Source: Limnohabitans sp. 2KL-27 (GTDB taxonomy: Bacteria; Pseudomonadota; Gammaproteobacteria; Burkholderiales; Burkholderiaceae_C). Taken from it: 64,000 nt of DNA. The position numbers were made by a program, and so were the translations under genes. The notes beneath the pieces are model-generated. The model ran no database searches. It was given only the letters and a program-made list of their open reading frames with translations, and was not told the DNA's origin. Shown piece by piece: positions 8,681 to 18,012 of the stretch; the first letter of the stretch is position 1; each line of letters begins with the position of its first letter. The stretch lies in contig NZ_CXOP01000001.1 of assembly GCF_001269345.1 (NCBI RefSeq), positions 372,001-436,000 of the forward strand, in the 5' to 3' direction.

Positions 8681-8752
8681 AGGGGAGTGATCTTAATCCG
8701 TACGCACTGACCTATCGGCCAAGGCCTTCAAAACTCAGTAATGCAGCCTTGA

Positions 8753-8863
8753 TTAGGCGATTTGCAGCTGATCCCTCTCAACACGATAGACCATGCGGTG
8801 CTCTTCGTTGATGCGGCGTGACCAAAAACCAGAGAGCGCATGCTTCAAAGAATTAGGTTTGCC
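8753..8863 (-). pseudogene. Remnant of a YoeB-type toxin gene
   Basis: A 36-residue in-frame stretch matches the second half of YoeB mRNA interferases, starting at the position equivalent to residue 43 of the E. coli protein: LKHALSGFWSRRINEEHRMVYRV, then a stop. The first half is missing, the stop comes before the C-terminal ACRYHY so the catalytic histidine is lost, and the position of the general base Glu46 reads Asn. The Arg65 equivalent remains. It directly follows the stop codon of the antitoxin gene in the same frame, which suggests a deletion junction. It cannot encode an active toxin. Confidence 0.8.
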
Positions 8864-9178
8864 TCACTGCGCGGAAACAGCCAGAACCACCTTCGGGTTT
8901 GTACGAGCAATTGCAAGTAGCGTGCGCGCTGCACCGCTTGGCTGCTTTCGTCCTTGCTCCCATCCTTGGAGCGTCCGCACGGAGACGCCCAGCAAGTTGG
9001 CGAACTGAGATTGAGACAGGCCAGTGGCCTCTCTTGCTTCTGTGGCCGACGAGATCACAACCTTGCCTTTGCCTGCCTTCATGTCTTGGAGTGACCGAAG
9101 AATCTCAGCACCAATGTCTCGCTTCGCTTCAAACGCAGCGATTTCGGATGAATTCAGCTTCTTAGATTTCGAGGACAC
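8864..9178 (-). CDS. HigA/NadS-type antitoxin with XRE helix-turn-helix
   Basis: Antitoxin and likely repressor of the toxin-antitoxin operon, 104 residues. The start is a GTG at 9178, decided by an AAGGAG site 7 nt upstream located inside the toxin gene; the two genes overlap by 17 nt. The helix-turn-helix covers about 45-95 (GLSQSQFANLLGVSVRTLQGWEQG, then RKQPSGAARTLL). Toxin-before-antitoxin order is typical of higBA systems. Base composition here is less GC-rich than in the flanking his genes, consistent with acquisition. Confidence 0.87.
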   Translation of the reverse strand: MSSKSKKLNSSEIAAFEAKRDIGAEILRSLQDMKAGKGKVVISSATEAREATGLSQSQFANLLGVSVRTLQGWEQGRKQPSGAARTLLAIARTNPKVVLAVSAQ

Positions 9179-9473
9179 GACGAATCTCCTTGAGTGTGGT
9201 GAGTGAGATGTTTTCTGACTCTGACTTCGCATAAAGAGTGAGGAGATAGATCTCGCCAGCTTCGTTTCGAGCGAGGTATACGATCCTGACCCCTCCAGAC
9301 TTACCTGCCCCCTCACGTAGCCATCGAACTTTGCGTACACCGCCTGAGCCGCGAACCACAGCGCCGGCTTCAGGGTTCTGTGCAATGAAAGATGCGAACT
9401 CGGCTCGTTCATCTTCGTCCCAATATCTGGGCCACAGCTTCTGGAAAATGGGGCTTTCGACGACGGTCAGCAT
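9162..9473 (-). CDS. RelE/HigB-type toxin
   Basis: 103-residue protein of the RelE/HigB superfamily, expected to be a ribosome-dependent mRNA endonuclease. Supporting features are length, the VVRGSGGVRKVRW block, the strand pattern GGVRIVYLARNEAGEIYLLTLYAKSESENIS, and the C-terminal helix TTLKEIRRVLEI. It starts at ATG 9473, is upstream of and overlaps the antitoxin gene, and is complete with no visible lesion. It lies inside the interrupted his operon. Confidence 0.87.
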   Translation of the reverse strand: MLTVVESPIFQKLWPRYWDEDERAEFASFIAQNPEAGAVVRGSGGVRKVRWLREGAGKSGGVRIVYLARNEAGEIYLLTLYAKSESENISLTTLKEIRRVLEI

Positions 9474-9578
9474 GCTGCAACTGTACGCCTAAAGCGCATA
9501 GCCGTCAACGGACGTTTCTGTCAGATCGAACGGAAAGCCACGATGCGTTCAAGCGTGTTGACGCAGACCGAACACTGA

Positions 9579-9659
9579 CCAATGGGGGTGCAGTCCAGGC
9601 CGAGGCCTCACCCTCGGGAGATGGGGCTGGCCAATGTGGAAGCGTTTTTGAATGAGCGT
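9579..9659 (+). pseudogene. Fragment of a tyrosine recombinase (integron-integrase-like)
   Basis: Reading plus-strand frame from 9609, 17 residues [17 protein letters not shown] match the conserved end of the N-terminal SAM-like domain of integron/phage-type integrases, where H-P-[RK]-[ED]-M-G-x-x-[ED]-V-[ERx]-A-F-L is a strongly conserved run. The similarity starts abruptly and is cut off exactly at the 3' end of hisF, beyond which the bases belong to hisF. Nothing else of the recombinase remains. Short match, so identification is likely but not certain. Confidence 0.55.
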
Positions 9660-10459
9660 TACAAACGCACGGGAATACCGCGCTCCCGCATCCGCTCTTT
9701 CGCCTGCTGCACCGTGTATTCACCGTAGTGGAAGATGCTCGCCGCCAGCACCGCATCCGCGCCGCCAATGCTCACGCCGTCCGCCAGGTGGTCCAGGTGG
9801 CCCACACCACCGGATGCGATCACGGGCACGCTCACGGCGTCACTCACGGCGCGGGTCAGTTGCAGGTCAAAGCCGCTTTTGGTGCCGTCGCGGTCCATGC
9901 TGGTCAGCAGGATTTCGCCTGCGCCGTATTCGGCCATTTGGGAGGCCCAGGCCACCGCGTCCAGACCCACGTTTTTGCGGCCGCCATGGCTGTACACGTC
10001 CCAGCCGGGGCCCATGGCTAAGCCATTCGCGCCGATGCGCTGCTCGTCTTCCGCGCTGCGGCGCTTGGCGTCGATCGCGACCACGATGCACTGGGCGCCA
10101 TATTTGGCCGAGGCGTCGCGGATGACCTGCGGGTTGGCAATGGCTGCCGAGTTGAAACTGGTTTTGTCTGCGCCGGCGTTGAGCAAGCGGCGCACGTCTT
10201 CCACGGTGCGCACACCACCGCCCACCGTGAGTGGGATGAAGACCTGGCTGGCCACGGCTTCGATGATGTGCAAGATCACATCGCGCCCATCACTGGTGGC
10301 GGTGATGTCCAAAAACGTGAGTTCGTCAGCGCCCTGCTCGTTGTAGCGGGCGGCGATTTCCACCGGGTCTCCGGCGTCGCGCAGTTCGACAAAATTGACG
10401 CCCTTGACCACGCGACCACCGGTCACGTCCAGGCAAGGGATGATGCGTTTGGCGAGCAT
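9659..10459 (-). CDS. hisF: Imidazole glycerol phosphate synthase, cyclase subunit
   Basis: TIM-barrel subunit that uses ammonia from HisH to form imidazole glycerol phosphate and AICAR from PRFAR. It has 266 residues. The two catalytic aspartates are visible: Asp11 in [14 protein letters not shown] and the one in VVAIDAKR near 130. Phosphate-binding loops VGGGVRT and ASGGVGH are intact. Its 3' end abuts the integrase scrap; in relatives hisI follows immediately, here it is about 980 bp away. Confidence 0.97.
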   Translation of the reverse strand: MLAKRIIPCLDVTGGRVVKGVNFVELRDAGDPVEIAARYNEQGADELTFLDITATSDGRDVILHIIEAVASQVFIPLTVGGGVRTVEDVRRLLNAGADKTSFNSAAIANPQVIRDASAKYGAQCIVVAIDAKRRSAEDEQRIGANGLAMGPGWDVYSHGGRKNVGLDAVAWASQMAEYGAGEILLTSMDRDGTKSGFDLQLTRAVSDAVSVPVIASGGVGHLDHLADGVSIGGADAVLAASIFHYGEYTVQQAKERMRERGIPVRL

Positions 10460-10484
10460 GGCGACTTCTCTTATGGGGAATTGT

Positions 10485-11342
10485 TCAGGGATTCAGCACT
10501 TGCAAGCGCTGCCAGCCCGCCCAGCGCCCGCCCGCAGGCAAGGTGATGGGGGTGTAGACCTGCGCAGCTTCGACGCACAGCATGTGGCGCCAGCCGTCAT
10601 CGGGCATGTCGGCCAGGCGCTTGCACAGGTCTTGCGCGGGGTTCCAGACCACGGTGTGGGCCCAGCTGGGGCTCTGGCTGATCTGCAGGGTCTGGTTCAG
10701 CGTCAAGGGATTCGTTGCAGCTTCGTACACGCGGTCAAATTCGGCGGCAAAGCGGAGCATGTCGGCCGCTTGCGCATGGGTGTCGGTGAGCGAATCCCAC
10801 TCCGCTTGACCGCCCAGGCCCTGCAGCGAGGCTTGCGTCACATCGGGCACGGCCAGGTAGGTGTGCAGTGCGCCCGAAAACGCCAAGGGCTGAGCGTCGG
10901 TGTTGTGGATGTTCAGGGTCAGCTGCACAGCGCCTGGGCGCATATCGATTTGCAGCAGCGCTTCAAAGGATTGCGGCCACCACTGGCGGGTCTGGTCCTT
11001 GTCTTTCAAGCGCAGCGTGAGGCGGGCATGGTCATCGGTCAGTTCAGCAGCGTCGGCCTGCCAAGCCACATTGCGGGCAAAGCCGTGTTTGGGCAGGCGC
11101 TCGGCCAGGGGGCCGCGTTGGTTGAACTGCGGAAAGCACACCGGCACACCGCCCCGAATGGCGGCTTGCCCGTCCACACTGCTTTGGGGGCTGAGGTACA
11201 GGCGCTCTTGCCCGCCCGACACCCAGGACAACACATGCGCCCCGTGCAGCGCCACCTGCAAGCGGTCGCCTTGTGGCAGCGTCAACTCGCAAGCGGGCAG
11301 GCCTGCGTACGCGGTGTCGCGACAAGTGGCCTGAGCGCGCAT
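10485..11342 (-). CDS. D-hexose-6-phosphate mutarotase (YeaD-like aldose epimerase)
   Basis: Beta-sandwich enzyme expected to interconvert alpha and beta anomers of hexose 6-phosphates. It has 285 residues. Family landmarks are HGAHVLSW near 33-40, the [12 protein letters not shown] block, [13 protein letters not shown] with the catalytic histidine, and the C-terminal [15 protein letters not shown] and MLCVEAAQV sequences. It is placed between hisA and hisF, 9 nt after hisA and 25 nt before hisF, so it is part of the his transcript although it has no role in histidine synthesis that I know of. Confidence 0.88.
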   Translation of the reverse strand: MRAQATCRDTAYAGLPACELTLPQGDRLQVALHGAHVLSWVSGGQERLYLSPQSSVDGQAAIRGGVPVCFPQFNQRGPLAERLPKHGFARNVAWQADAAELTDDHARLTLRLKDKDQTRQWWPQSFEALLQIDMRPGAVQLTLNIHNTDAQPLAFSGALHTYLAVPDVTQASLQGLGGQAEWDSLTDTHAQAADMLRFAAEFDRVYEAATNPLTLNQTLQISQSPSWAHTVVWNPAQDLCKRLADMPDDGWRHMLCVEAAQVYTPITLPAGGRWAGWQRLQVLNP

Positions 11343-11351
11343 CTGAAAAGG

Positions 11352-12092
11352 TCAGCCGTTGAGTTCGTCGGCGCGTTGCTGCGCCAAGGCGAAGTCGAGG
11401 TCGCCCGAATACACGGCGCGGCCGCAGATCACGCCTTCCACGCCTTCGTCTTCGACAGCGCACAACTGCTCGATGTCGGCCATGTTGGACAGGCCACCCG
11501 AGGCGATCACGGGGATGGTGAGGGCTTGGGCCAGCTTGACGGTGGCGTCGATGTTGATGCCGCTGAGCATGCCGTCGCGGCCGATGTCGGTGTAGATGAT
11601 GGACTCGACGCCCCAGTCTTCGAACTTCTTGGCCAAGTCCACCACTTCGTGGCCGGTGAGCTTGCTCCAGCCGTCGGTGGCCACTTTGCCGTCCTTGGCG
11701 TCCAATCCGACGATGATGTGGCCGCCAAAGGCGGTGCAGGCGTCTTTCAGGAAACCGGGGTTTTTGACGGCAGCGGTGCCGATGATGACGTAGCGCAGGC
11801 CGCTGTCGATGTATTTTTCAATGGTGTCCAGATCGCGGATGCCGCCGCCCAACTGCACCGGGATGTCGTCGCCCACGGCCCTGAGGATGGACTTGATGGC
11901 GCCAAAATTTTGGGGTTTGCCTGCAAAAGCGCCGTTCAGATCCACCAGGTGCAGGCGGCGTGCGCCCTTTTCCAGCCAGGTGCGCGCCATGGCAGCGGGG
12001 TCTTCGCCAAAGGTTGTGGCTTGGTCCATATCGCCCTGTTTGAGGCGAACGCAGTGGCCGTCTTTGAGGTCAATGGCGGGGATCAGAATCAT
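11352..12092 (-). CDS. hisA: ProFAR isomerase
   Basis: TIM-barrel Amadori isomerase, fourth step of the histidine pathway. It has 246 residues. Asp8 in [11 protein letters not shown] and the second catalytic Asp in YTDIGRDG (about 173-180) are present, as are the phosphate loops QLGGGIRD and ASGGL. It follows hisH with a 48-nt gap, the largest within this part of the operon. Confidence 0.96.
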   Translation of the reverse strand: MILIPAIDLKDGHCVRLKQGDMDQATTFGEDPAAMARTWLEKGARRLHLVDLNGAFAGKPQNFGAIKSILRAVGDDIPVQLGGGIRDLDTIEKYIDSGLRYVIIGTAAVKNPGFLKDACTAFGGHIIVGLDAKDGKVATDGWSKLTGHEVVDLAKKFEDWGVESIIYTDIGRDGMLSGINIDATVKLAQALTIPVIASGGLSNMADIEQLCAVEDEGVEGVICGRAVYSGDLDFALAQQRADELNG

Positions 12093-12140
12093 GGCGAATT
12101 AAAAGGAGCTGAGGGGCTGAGAAACGGCAGTGAAAACTTC

Positions 12141-12797
12141 TCAAGGCTGCCAGTGGAGGAAATTGCGGAACAGGGCCAGGCCTTGGGCCGCGCTTTTTTC
12201 GGGGTGAAATTGGGTGGCAAAAATGTTGTCACGGGCAATGGCGCAGGCAAAGCGGCCGCCGTAATCGGTCTGGGCCGCGCTGTGCGCCGGGTTGGCCACC
12301 TGGGCGTAGTAGCTGTGCACAAAATAATACCAGCTGCCGTCCTCCACGCCTTGCCACAGGGCGTGCGTTGGGCTGTCTTGCCAGACCTGGTTCCAGCCCA
12401 TTTGTGGCACTTTGTAGCGGGTGCCGTCAGGCTGGATGTGTCCGGCCAGATCGAACTTGACGACCCGCCCGGGGATCAGGCCCAAGCCTGGCGTGTCGCC
12501 CTCGTCGCTGTGGTCCAGCAGCATTTGCATGCCCACGCACACACCAAACAGGGGTTTGGTGGCGGCGGCGTCAAGCACGGCGGCGAGCAGGCCCGAGTCG
12601 CGCAACTCGCGCATGCAGTCGGGCATGGCGCCTTGCCCCGGCAAGACCACGCGGTGCGCATCGCGCACCACTTGCGGGTTCGACGTCACGGTGACCTCGG
12701 CATGGTCCACGCTGGAGGCGGCGTGCATCACCGCCTGCGCCACAGAGCGCAGGTTGCCCATGCCGTAATCGACCACTGCAACGCGGTTGACGCTCAT
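12141..12797 (-). CDS. hisH: Imidazole glycerol phosphate synthase, glutaminase subunit
   Basis: Class I glutamine amidotransferase that supplies ammonia to HisF. From ATG 12797 it has 218 residues. The nucleophile is Cys87 in FGVCVGMQ, the partner histidine and glutamate are in TQFHPEKS near the C-terminus, and the oxyanion loop is LPGQGAM (about 52-58). Starts 2 nt after hisB, with an AAGGGAAG ribosome site within hisB. Confidence 0.96.
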   Translation of the reverse strand: MSVNRVAVVDYGMGNLRSVAQAVMHAASSVDHAEVTVTSNPQVVRDAHRVVLPGQGAMPDCMRELRDSGLLAAVLDAAATKPLFGVCVGMQMLLDHSDEGDTPGLGLIPGRVVKFDLAGHIQPDGTRYKVPQMGWNQVWQDSPTHALWQGVEDGSWYYFVHSYYAQVANPAHSAAQTDYGGRFACAIARDNIFATQFHPEKSAAQGLALFRNFLHWQP

Positions 12798-12799
12798 GT

Positions 12800-13390
12800 T
12801 CAAAGGCTTCCCTTGGTGGAAGGGATGACCCCCACCGAACGCGGGTCGAGCTCAAGTGCAGCACGCACGGCACGGGCAAAGGCCTTGAAAATGGTTTCAC
12901 ACTGGTGGTGCGCGTTCACGCCCTTGAGGTTATCGATGTGCAAGGTGCACAGCGCGTGGTTCACAAAGCCCTGGAAGAACTCATAAACCAGTTGTGTATC
13001 GAGCGTGCCCAGCGAGCCGGAGGTGAAGTTCACCTCCATGTGCAAACCGGGGCGACCCGAAAAGTCCACCACCACCCGGCTGAGTGCTTCATCGAGCGGC
13101 ACATAGGCGTGGCCATAACGGCGAATGCCCTTCTTGTCACCCAGGGCCTGCGCAAACGCTTGGCCCAAGGTGATGCCAATGTCTTCGACCGTGTGGTGAC
13201 CGTCGATGTGCAGGTCACCTTCGCAGGCGATGTCCAAATCGATCAAGCCGTGACGGGCGATCTGGTCGAGCATGTGGTCCAGAAAACCGATGCCCGAAGC
13301 CAGCTTGGCCTGGCCCGTTCCGTCCAGGTTCAGGGCGACGCGGATGTTCGTCTCAGCGGTTTGGCGTGTGACGGCTGCGGTGCGGTTCAT
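12800..13390 (-). CDS. hisB: Imidazoleglycerol-phosphate dehydratase
   Basis: Manganese enzyme that dehydrates imidazole glycerol phosphate to the acetol phosphate. It has 196 residues and is the single-function dehydratase, without the phosphatase domain found in enteric HisB. Two duplicated metal motifs are visible: [22 protein letters not shown], and the second-half [12 protein letters not shown]. It overlaps hisC by 4 nt (ATGA). Confidence 0.97.
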   Translation of the reverse strand: MNRTAAVTRQTAETNIRVALNLDGTGQAKLASGIGFLDHMLDQIARHGLIDLDIACEGDLHIDGHHTVEDIGITLGQAFAQALGDKKGIRRYGHAYVPLDEALSRVVVDFSGRPGLHMEVNFTSGSLGTLDTQLVYEFFQGFVNHALCTLHIDNLKGVNAHHQCETIFKAFARAVRAALELDPRSVGVIPSTKGSL

Positions 13391-14478
13391 AAAGAAGCTT
13401 TCAGAGCGGCGAGGAGTTGGTCGTTTTCTGCGGCGGTGCCCACCGTCAGGCGCAAGCAGTTGGCCAGCAATGGGTGCATTTTAGAAATGTTCTTGATCAG
13501 CACGCCGTGGGCCTTCAAACCCTCGAAGGTTTGGGCCGCATCGGGCACGCGGGCCAAAATCATGTTGGCCTCGCTCGGAAAGGGGGTCACGCCAGGCAAG
13601 GCGGCCAGCGCAGTCAACAAACGGGTGCGCTGCTCGCGCAGGTCTTTGGCCTGGGCGGCGAACACCTCGGTGTGCTCCAGCGCAAACAAAGCGCATTCGC
13701 AGTTGAGCACACTGATGTTGTAGGGCGGGCGCACTTTGTCGATCTCGGCCACCAACGCTTTGGGGCCGATCATGTAACCCAAACGCACCCCGGCCAAACC
13801 GAATTTGCTGAGCGTGCGCATCAACAGAACATGCGAATGCCGCGCGATACGGTCCGCGTAGCTGCGGCTGGCAAAGGGCTGGTAGGCCTCGTCCATCACC
13901 ACCAGGCCGCCTTGCGCGCCTTGGGCGAGCACGATTTTTTCAATCGTTTCGTCGTTCCAGAGGTTGCCCGTGGGGTTGTTGGGGTAGGCCAAGTAGACGA
14001 TGGAAGGCTTGTGCTGGGCAATGGCGGCCAGCATGGCGGCTTCGTCGAGTTCAAAGTCGACCGTGAGCGGCACACCGTGGAAAGCGAGGCCTTGCAACTG
14101 GGCGCTCATGGCGTACATGACAAAGCCAGGCAAAGGGGACAGGATGCTGGCACCGGGTACGTCGCAGGCCAGCGCCAGCAGCGAGATCAATTCGTCCGAG
14201 CCGTTGCCCAGCATGATGTCAAAGCCTTCGGGCATGCCTGCGTAGGCCGCGAGCGCATGGCGCAAATCGTTCACGCGGCCATCGGGGTAGCGGTTGAGCG
14301 CCAAAGCACCCAAGCGCTCGCCCAAAGCTTTTTGCAGATCAGCGGGCAAACGGTGCGGGTTCTCCATCGCGTCGAGCTTGACCATGCCCACCGAGTCTTG
14401 GATGGCATAGGCGTGCATGGACTGCACATCCTGGCGGATGCGTTGCATCAGTTGGGGGCTCACTGGGGTGGTGCTCAT
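13387..14478 (-). CDS. hisC: Histidinol-phosphate aminotransferase
   Basis: PLP enzyme converting imidazole acetol phosphate and glutamate to histidinol phosphate. It has 363 residues and is a fold-type I aminotransferase: [31 protein letters not shown] and the PLP lysine in [14 protein letters not shown]. It overlaps both neighbours by 4 nt, so it is translationally coupled with hisD and hisB. Confidence 0.96.
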   Translation of the reverse strand: MSTTPVSPQLMQRIRQDVQSMHAYAIQDSVGMVKLDAMENPHRLPADLQKALGERLGALALNRYPDGRVNDLRHALAAYAGMPEGFDIMLGNGSDELISLLALACDVPGASILSPLPGFVMYAMSAQLQGLAFHGVPLTVDFELDEAAMLAAIAQHKPSIVYLAYPNNPTGNLWNDETIEKIVLAQGAQGGLVVMDEAYQPFASRSYADRIARHSHVLLMRTLSKFGLAGVRLGYMIGPKALVAEIDKVRPPYNISVLNCECALFALEHTEVFAAQAKDLREQRTRLLTALAALPGVTPFPSEANMILARVPDAAQTFEGLKAHGVLIKNISKMHPLLANCLRLTVGTAAENDQLLAALKASL

Positions 14479-15818
14479 TGGGGGTCTCGCATGGGCGGCA
14501 CAGGGTTCAGGCGCAATTCGGCGGCGCGGGCGTGGGCTTGCAGGCCTTCGCCATAGGCCAGCTCAGCGGCAATGCGGCCCAGTGTTTGCGCACCGGCTTC
14601 GCTGACCTCGATCAGGCTGCTGCGCTTTTGAAAGTCGTACACCCCCAAAGGCGAGGAAAAACGCGCCGTGCCACTGGTGGGCAGCACGTGGTTGGGGCCC
14701 GCGCAGTAGTCGCCCAAACTTTCACTGGTGAACGCGCCCAAAAAGATGGCACCTGCGTGGCGCAGCAGCGGCTCCCAGCGGTGCGGGTCGCGGCTCGAGA
14801 CTTCGAGGTGCTCGGGCGCAATGCGGTTACTGATGGCGCAGGCTTCTTCCATGCTGCGTGTCAGGATCAAGGCGCCCCGGTCGTTGAGCGATTTGGCGAT
14901 GATCTCGCGCCGGGGCATGGTGGGCAGCAGGCGATCGATGGCGGCCTGCACTTGCGCAATGTAGGCCGCATCGGGGCACAGCAAAATGCTTTGCGCCAAT
15001 TCATCGTGCTCGGCTTGGCTGAAAAGGTCCATCGCCACCCAGTCGGCAGGCGTGCTGCCGTCGGCCAAGACCAAAATTTCGCTCGGGCCCGCAATCATGT
15101 CAATGCCCACGGTGCCGAACACCCGCTTTTTGGCGCTGGCCACATAGGCGTTGCCCGGGCCGGTGATTTTGTCGACCTTGGGGACGGTGGCAGTGCCGTA
15201 AGCCAAAGCCCCCACCGCTTGCGCGCCGCCCACGGTGAAGGCGCGGCTCACGCCAGCCACACAGGCGGCGGCCAGCACCAAGGGGTTACGCAAGCCTGCT
15301 GGCGTGGGCACCACCATGATGATCTCTTGCACCCCGGCCACATGGGCCGGAATGGCGTTCATGAGCACCGAAGAGGGGTAAGCGGCTTTGCCACCGGGCA
15401 CGTAAATGCCCACGCGGTCCAGCGGTGTGACTTTTTGGCCGAGCAGCGTGCCGTCTGCATCGCGGTAGCTCCAACTCTCGCCAGAGGCTTTTTTCTGAGC
15501 CTCGTGGTATTGGCGGACTCGGGCGGCGGCGGCTTGCAGGGCTTCGCGCTGCGCTGCAGGCAGGCTGTCCAAGGCAGCTTGCAACTCCGCTTGGGTGATC
15601 TCCAAGGCCTTCACATCGGCGGCTTGCAGTCCATCAAAACGCTGGGTGTACGCCAGCACCGCCGCATCGCCACGCTGCTGCACATCGGCCAGGATGTCGG
15701 CCACGCGCTGCTCGATGGCGGCGTCGGTGTCGGCAGACCAATGCAGGCGGGCCGCAAAGGCCGCTTCAAAACCGGCGTCCGCCGTGTTCAGCTGCAGGGG
15801 TTTGGCTGGGAGACCCAT
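14475..15818 (-). CDS. hisD: Histidinol dehydrogenase
   Basis: Zinc enzyme performing the last two oxidations of histidine synthesis with NAD. It has 447 residues. Signature sequences are [57 protein letters not shown] and the zinc/catalytic EHDELAQ and RIAPEHLE. Starts 2 nt after hisG. Confidence 0.97.
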   Translation of the reverse strand: MGLPAKPLQLNTADAGFEAAFAARLHWSADTDAAIEQRVADILADVQQRGDAAVLAYTQRFDGLQAADVKALEITQAELQAALDSLPAAQREALQAAAARVRQYHEAQKKASGESWSYRDADGTLLGQKVTPLDRVGIYVPGGKAAYPSSVLMNAIPAHVAGVQEIIMVVPTPAGLRNPLVLAAACVAGVSRAFTVGGAQAVGALAYGTATVPKVDKITGPGNAYVASAKKRVFGTVGIDMIAGPSEILVLADGSTPADWVAMDLFSQAEHDELAQSILLCPDAAYIAQVQAAIDRLLPTMPRREIIAKSLNDRGALILTRSMEEACAISNRIAPEHLEVSSRDPHRWEPLLRHAGAIFLGAFTSESLGDYCAGPNHVLPTSGTARFSSPLGVYDFQKRSSLIEVSEAGAQTLGRIAAELAYGEGLQAHARAAELRLNPVPPMRDPQ

Positions 15819-15820
15819 GT

Positions 15821-16462
15821 TCAGTCTTTCTTCACGGCACCGGCAAAGGCGTCGATGATGGCGCGGATCGGTGCCTGCTTGAGCTTGAGCGCGGCCTGGT
15901 TCACCACCAGGCGCGAACTGATGTCCATGATGCGCTCGACTTCAACCAAGTGATTGGCCTTGAGTGTGTTGCCCGTGGACACCAAGTCGACGATGGCGTC
16001 GGCCAGGCCCGTGAGGGGCGCCAACTCCATGCTGCCGTAAAGCTTGATCATGTCCACGTGCACGCCCTTGGTGGCAAAAAAGTCGCGCGCAATCGCGGTG
16101 TACTTGGTGGCCACTTTCAGGCGCGAGCCTGTGCGCACCGCACGGGCGTAGTCGTAGTCGGCGCGCACTGCCACGCTCATGCGGCATTTGGCGATGTTCA
16201 GGTCCAGCGGCTGGTACAAGCCCTGCCCGCCGTGTTCGATCAGCGTGTCCAAGCCCGTCACGCCCAGATCGGCGCCTCCGTATTCCACATAAGTGGGCAC
16301 ATCGCTGGCGCGCACCAGCACCACTCGCACGTTCGGCTGGTTGGTGGGCAGGATCAACTTGCGAGATTTCTCGGGGTCCTCGAGCACCTCGATGCCTGCG
16401 GCCAGCAGCAAGGGTAAAGTTTCGTCAAAGATGCGTCCTTTGGACAGGGCCAGCGTGATCAT
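15821..16462 (-). CDS. hisG: ATP phosphoribosyltransferase, short form
   Basis: First and feedback-regulated step of histidine synthesis. At 213 residues it is the short HisG, which lacks the C-terminal regulatory domain and needs the HisZ subunit; hisZ is not in this window. Motifs are [16 protein letters not shown] at the N-terminus, [13 protein letters not shown] and the PRPP loop [12 protein letters not shown]. It overlaps murA by 4 nt, so murA is the gene just upstream in the same transcript. Confidence 0.96.
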   Translation of the reverse strand: MITLALSKGRIFDETLPLLLAAGIEVLEDPEKSRKLILPTNQPNVRVVLVRASDVPTYVEYGGADLGVTGLDTLIEHGGQGLYQPLDLNIAKCRMSVAVRADYDYARAVRTGSRLKVATKYTAIARDFFATKGVHVDMIKLYGSMELAPLTGLADAIVDLVSTGNTLKANHLVEVERIMDISSRLVVNQAALKLKQAPIRAIIDAFAGAVKKD

Positions 16463-17724
16463 TTCACCCTTTCGATGTCGGCGCCGAGTGCGCGCAATTT
16501 GGCTTCCATGCGGTCATAACCGCGGTCCAAGTGGTAAATGCGTTCGACGGTGGTTTCGCCATCGGCCACCAAACCGGCAATCACCAAACTGGCCGAAGCC
16601 CGCAAATCGGTGGCCATCACCGTGGCCCCCGAGAGCTTGGGCACGCCCTCAATCACAGACACCTTGCCGTCGATCTGGACGTGCGCGCCCAACCGAACGA
16701 GTTCGTTGACGTGCATGAAACGGTTTTCAAAAATCGTCTCCGTCACCTTGCTCGCGCCCTGCGCGATGCAGTTGAGCGCCATGAACTGGGCCTGCATGTC
16801 GGTCGGAAAGCCTGGGTATTCGGTGGTGCGAAAGCTCTGGGCTTTCAGGCGACCGTCGGCCTTGACGCGGATGAAGTCCACACCCGCTTCGATGGTGGCA
16901 CCGGCATCGCGCAGCTTTTCGATCACGACTTCCAGATGGTCGGCGCGGCCGTGGCGCAACACCACATCGCCGCCCGTGGCAGCCACAGCGCACAAAAAGG
17001 TGCCCGCTTCGATGCGGTCGGCCACCACCTGGTGATGACAACCGTGTAAGCGGTCCACACCCTGAATGCGGATGCGGCGAGTGCCGTGACCCTCGATCTG
17101 CGCGCCCATTTGGATGAGCATCTCGGCCAAATCGGGGATTTCAGGCTCTTGCGCGGCGTTTTCGAGCACCGTCTCACCTTCGGCCAAGGCGGCGGCCATC
17201 AAGAAGTTTTCGGTGCCTGTGACGGTGACCATGTCGGTGGTGATGCGCGCGCCTTTGAGGCGGGTGCGGCCAGCGGGCAAACTGGCCAGCATGTAACCGT
17301 GGTCCACCGTGATCTGCGCTCCCATGGCTTGCAGACCCTTGATGTGCTGGTCCACAGGACGCGAGCCGATGGCGCAGCCACCGGGCAAGGACACCTTGGC
17401 GTGGCCAAATCGGGCCAACAAGGGCCCCAGCGCCAGCACCGAGGCGCGCATGGTTTTCACCAACTCATAGGGCGCTTCAGGGTTGTTCAAAGCCCTCGCG
17501 TCCAGCGTGACGCGACCGTCTTCGTGGTGCTCGGCCGTCACGCCCATGTTGCGGATCAGCTTGAGCATGGTCGAGACGTCTTGCAGGCGCGGCACATTGG
17601 CCAGCGTGACGGGCTCGGCGCTCAGCAATGCGGCGCACAGCTCGGGCAGGGCGGCGTTTTTGGCCCCCGACACCTCGAGCGTGCCTTGCAGGCGGTGGCC
17701 GCCGCGAATTTTCAATTTATCCAT
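16459..17724 (-). CDS. murA: UDP-N-acetylglucosamine 1-carboxyvinyltransferase
   Basis: First committed step of peptidoglycan synthesis: enolpyruvyl transfer from PEP to UDP-GlcNAc in the cytoplasm. It has 421 residues. Lys22 (SGAKNA) and the catalytic cysteine Cys117 in [12 protein letters not shown] are intact, so the enzyme is of the fosfomycin-sensitive Cys type. [13 protein letters not shown] and the C-terminal [14 protein letters not shown] are also typical. Co-transcribed with bolA-like upstream (38-nt gap) and hisG downstream. Confidence 0.97.
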   Translation of the reverse strand: MDKLKIRGGHRLQGTLEVSGAKNAALPELCAALLSAEPVTLANVPRLQDVSTMLKLIRNMGVTAEHHEDGRVTLDARALNNPEAPYELVKTMRASVLALGPLLARFGHAKVSLPGGCAIGSRPVDQHIKGLQAMGAQITVDHGYMLASLPAGRTRLKGARITTDMVTVTGTENFLMAAALAEGETVLENAAQEPEIPDLAEMLIQMGAQIEGHGTRRIRIQGVDRLHGCHHQVVADRIEAGTFLCAVAATGGDVVLRHGRADHLEVVIEKLRDAGATIEAGVDFIRVKADGRLKAQSFRTTEYPGFPTDMQAQFMALNCIAQGASKVTETIFENRFMHVNELVRLGAHVQIDGKVSVIEGVPKLSGATVMATDLRASASLVIAGLVADGETTVERIYHLDRGYDRMEAKLRALGADIERVK

Positions 17725-17762
17725 GGATCAGGTCGGTGCGTTGCGGCCCGGGGGCCTTCGGT

Positions 17763-18005
17763 TCATTTTGCCTGCGCAGCCCATTCGGCGGGCGTGTAGG
17801 TTTTCATCGACAAGGCGTGCACCTCGTCGGTGTGCATTTTTTGGCCCAGCGTGGCGTACACCCGTTGGTGCCGCGCAATGGGGCGCATGCCATCAAAGGC
17901 GTCGGACACGACCACGGCGCTCCAGTGGCGGCCATCGCCCTCCACCGTGAGGTGGGTGCACGCCAGGCCTGCGGCGATGATGGCTTGAAGTTGCTCAGCG
18001 TTCAT
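17763..18005 (-). CDS. BolA/IbaG-family protein
   Basis: 80-residue BolA-like protein; the family works with monothiol glutaredoxins in Fe-S/iron handling or as transcription factors. The BolA fold is recognised by VEGDGRHWSAVVVSDAFDGMRPIARHQRVYATLG and the terminal EVHALSMKTYTPAEW. The invariant histidine in ARHQRVY is present. Its place directly before murA fits the IbaG (YrbA) subgroup. It begins 7 nt before the stop region of the ABC permease gene, so it belongs to the same run. Confidence 0.9.
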   Translation of the reverse strand: MNAEQLQAIIAAGLACTHLTVEGDGRHWSAVVVSDAFDGMRPIARHQRVYATLGQKMHTDEVHALSMKTYTPAEWAAQAK

Positions 18006-18012
18006 GGGGGTA

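Noticed and set aside
8681..9610. Integron attC sites around the toxin-antitoxin genes
   Set aside because: I looked for paired GTTRRRY and RYYYAAC core sites. Only loose matches such as ATTAGGC at 8752-8758 are present and no convincing pair with a folding arm was found.
10395..12986. Open frame of 863 codons on the plus strand opposite hisA, hisH and the mutarotase gene
   Set aside because: It spans several real genes on the other strand, has antisense-type composition and no ribosome site or motif.
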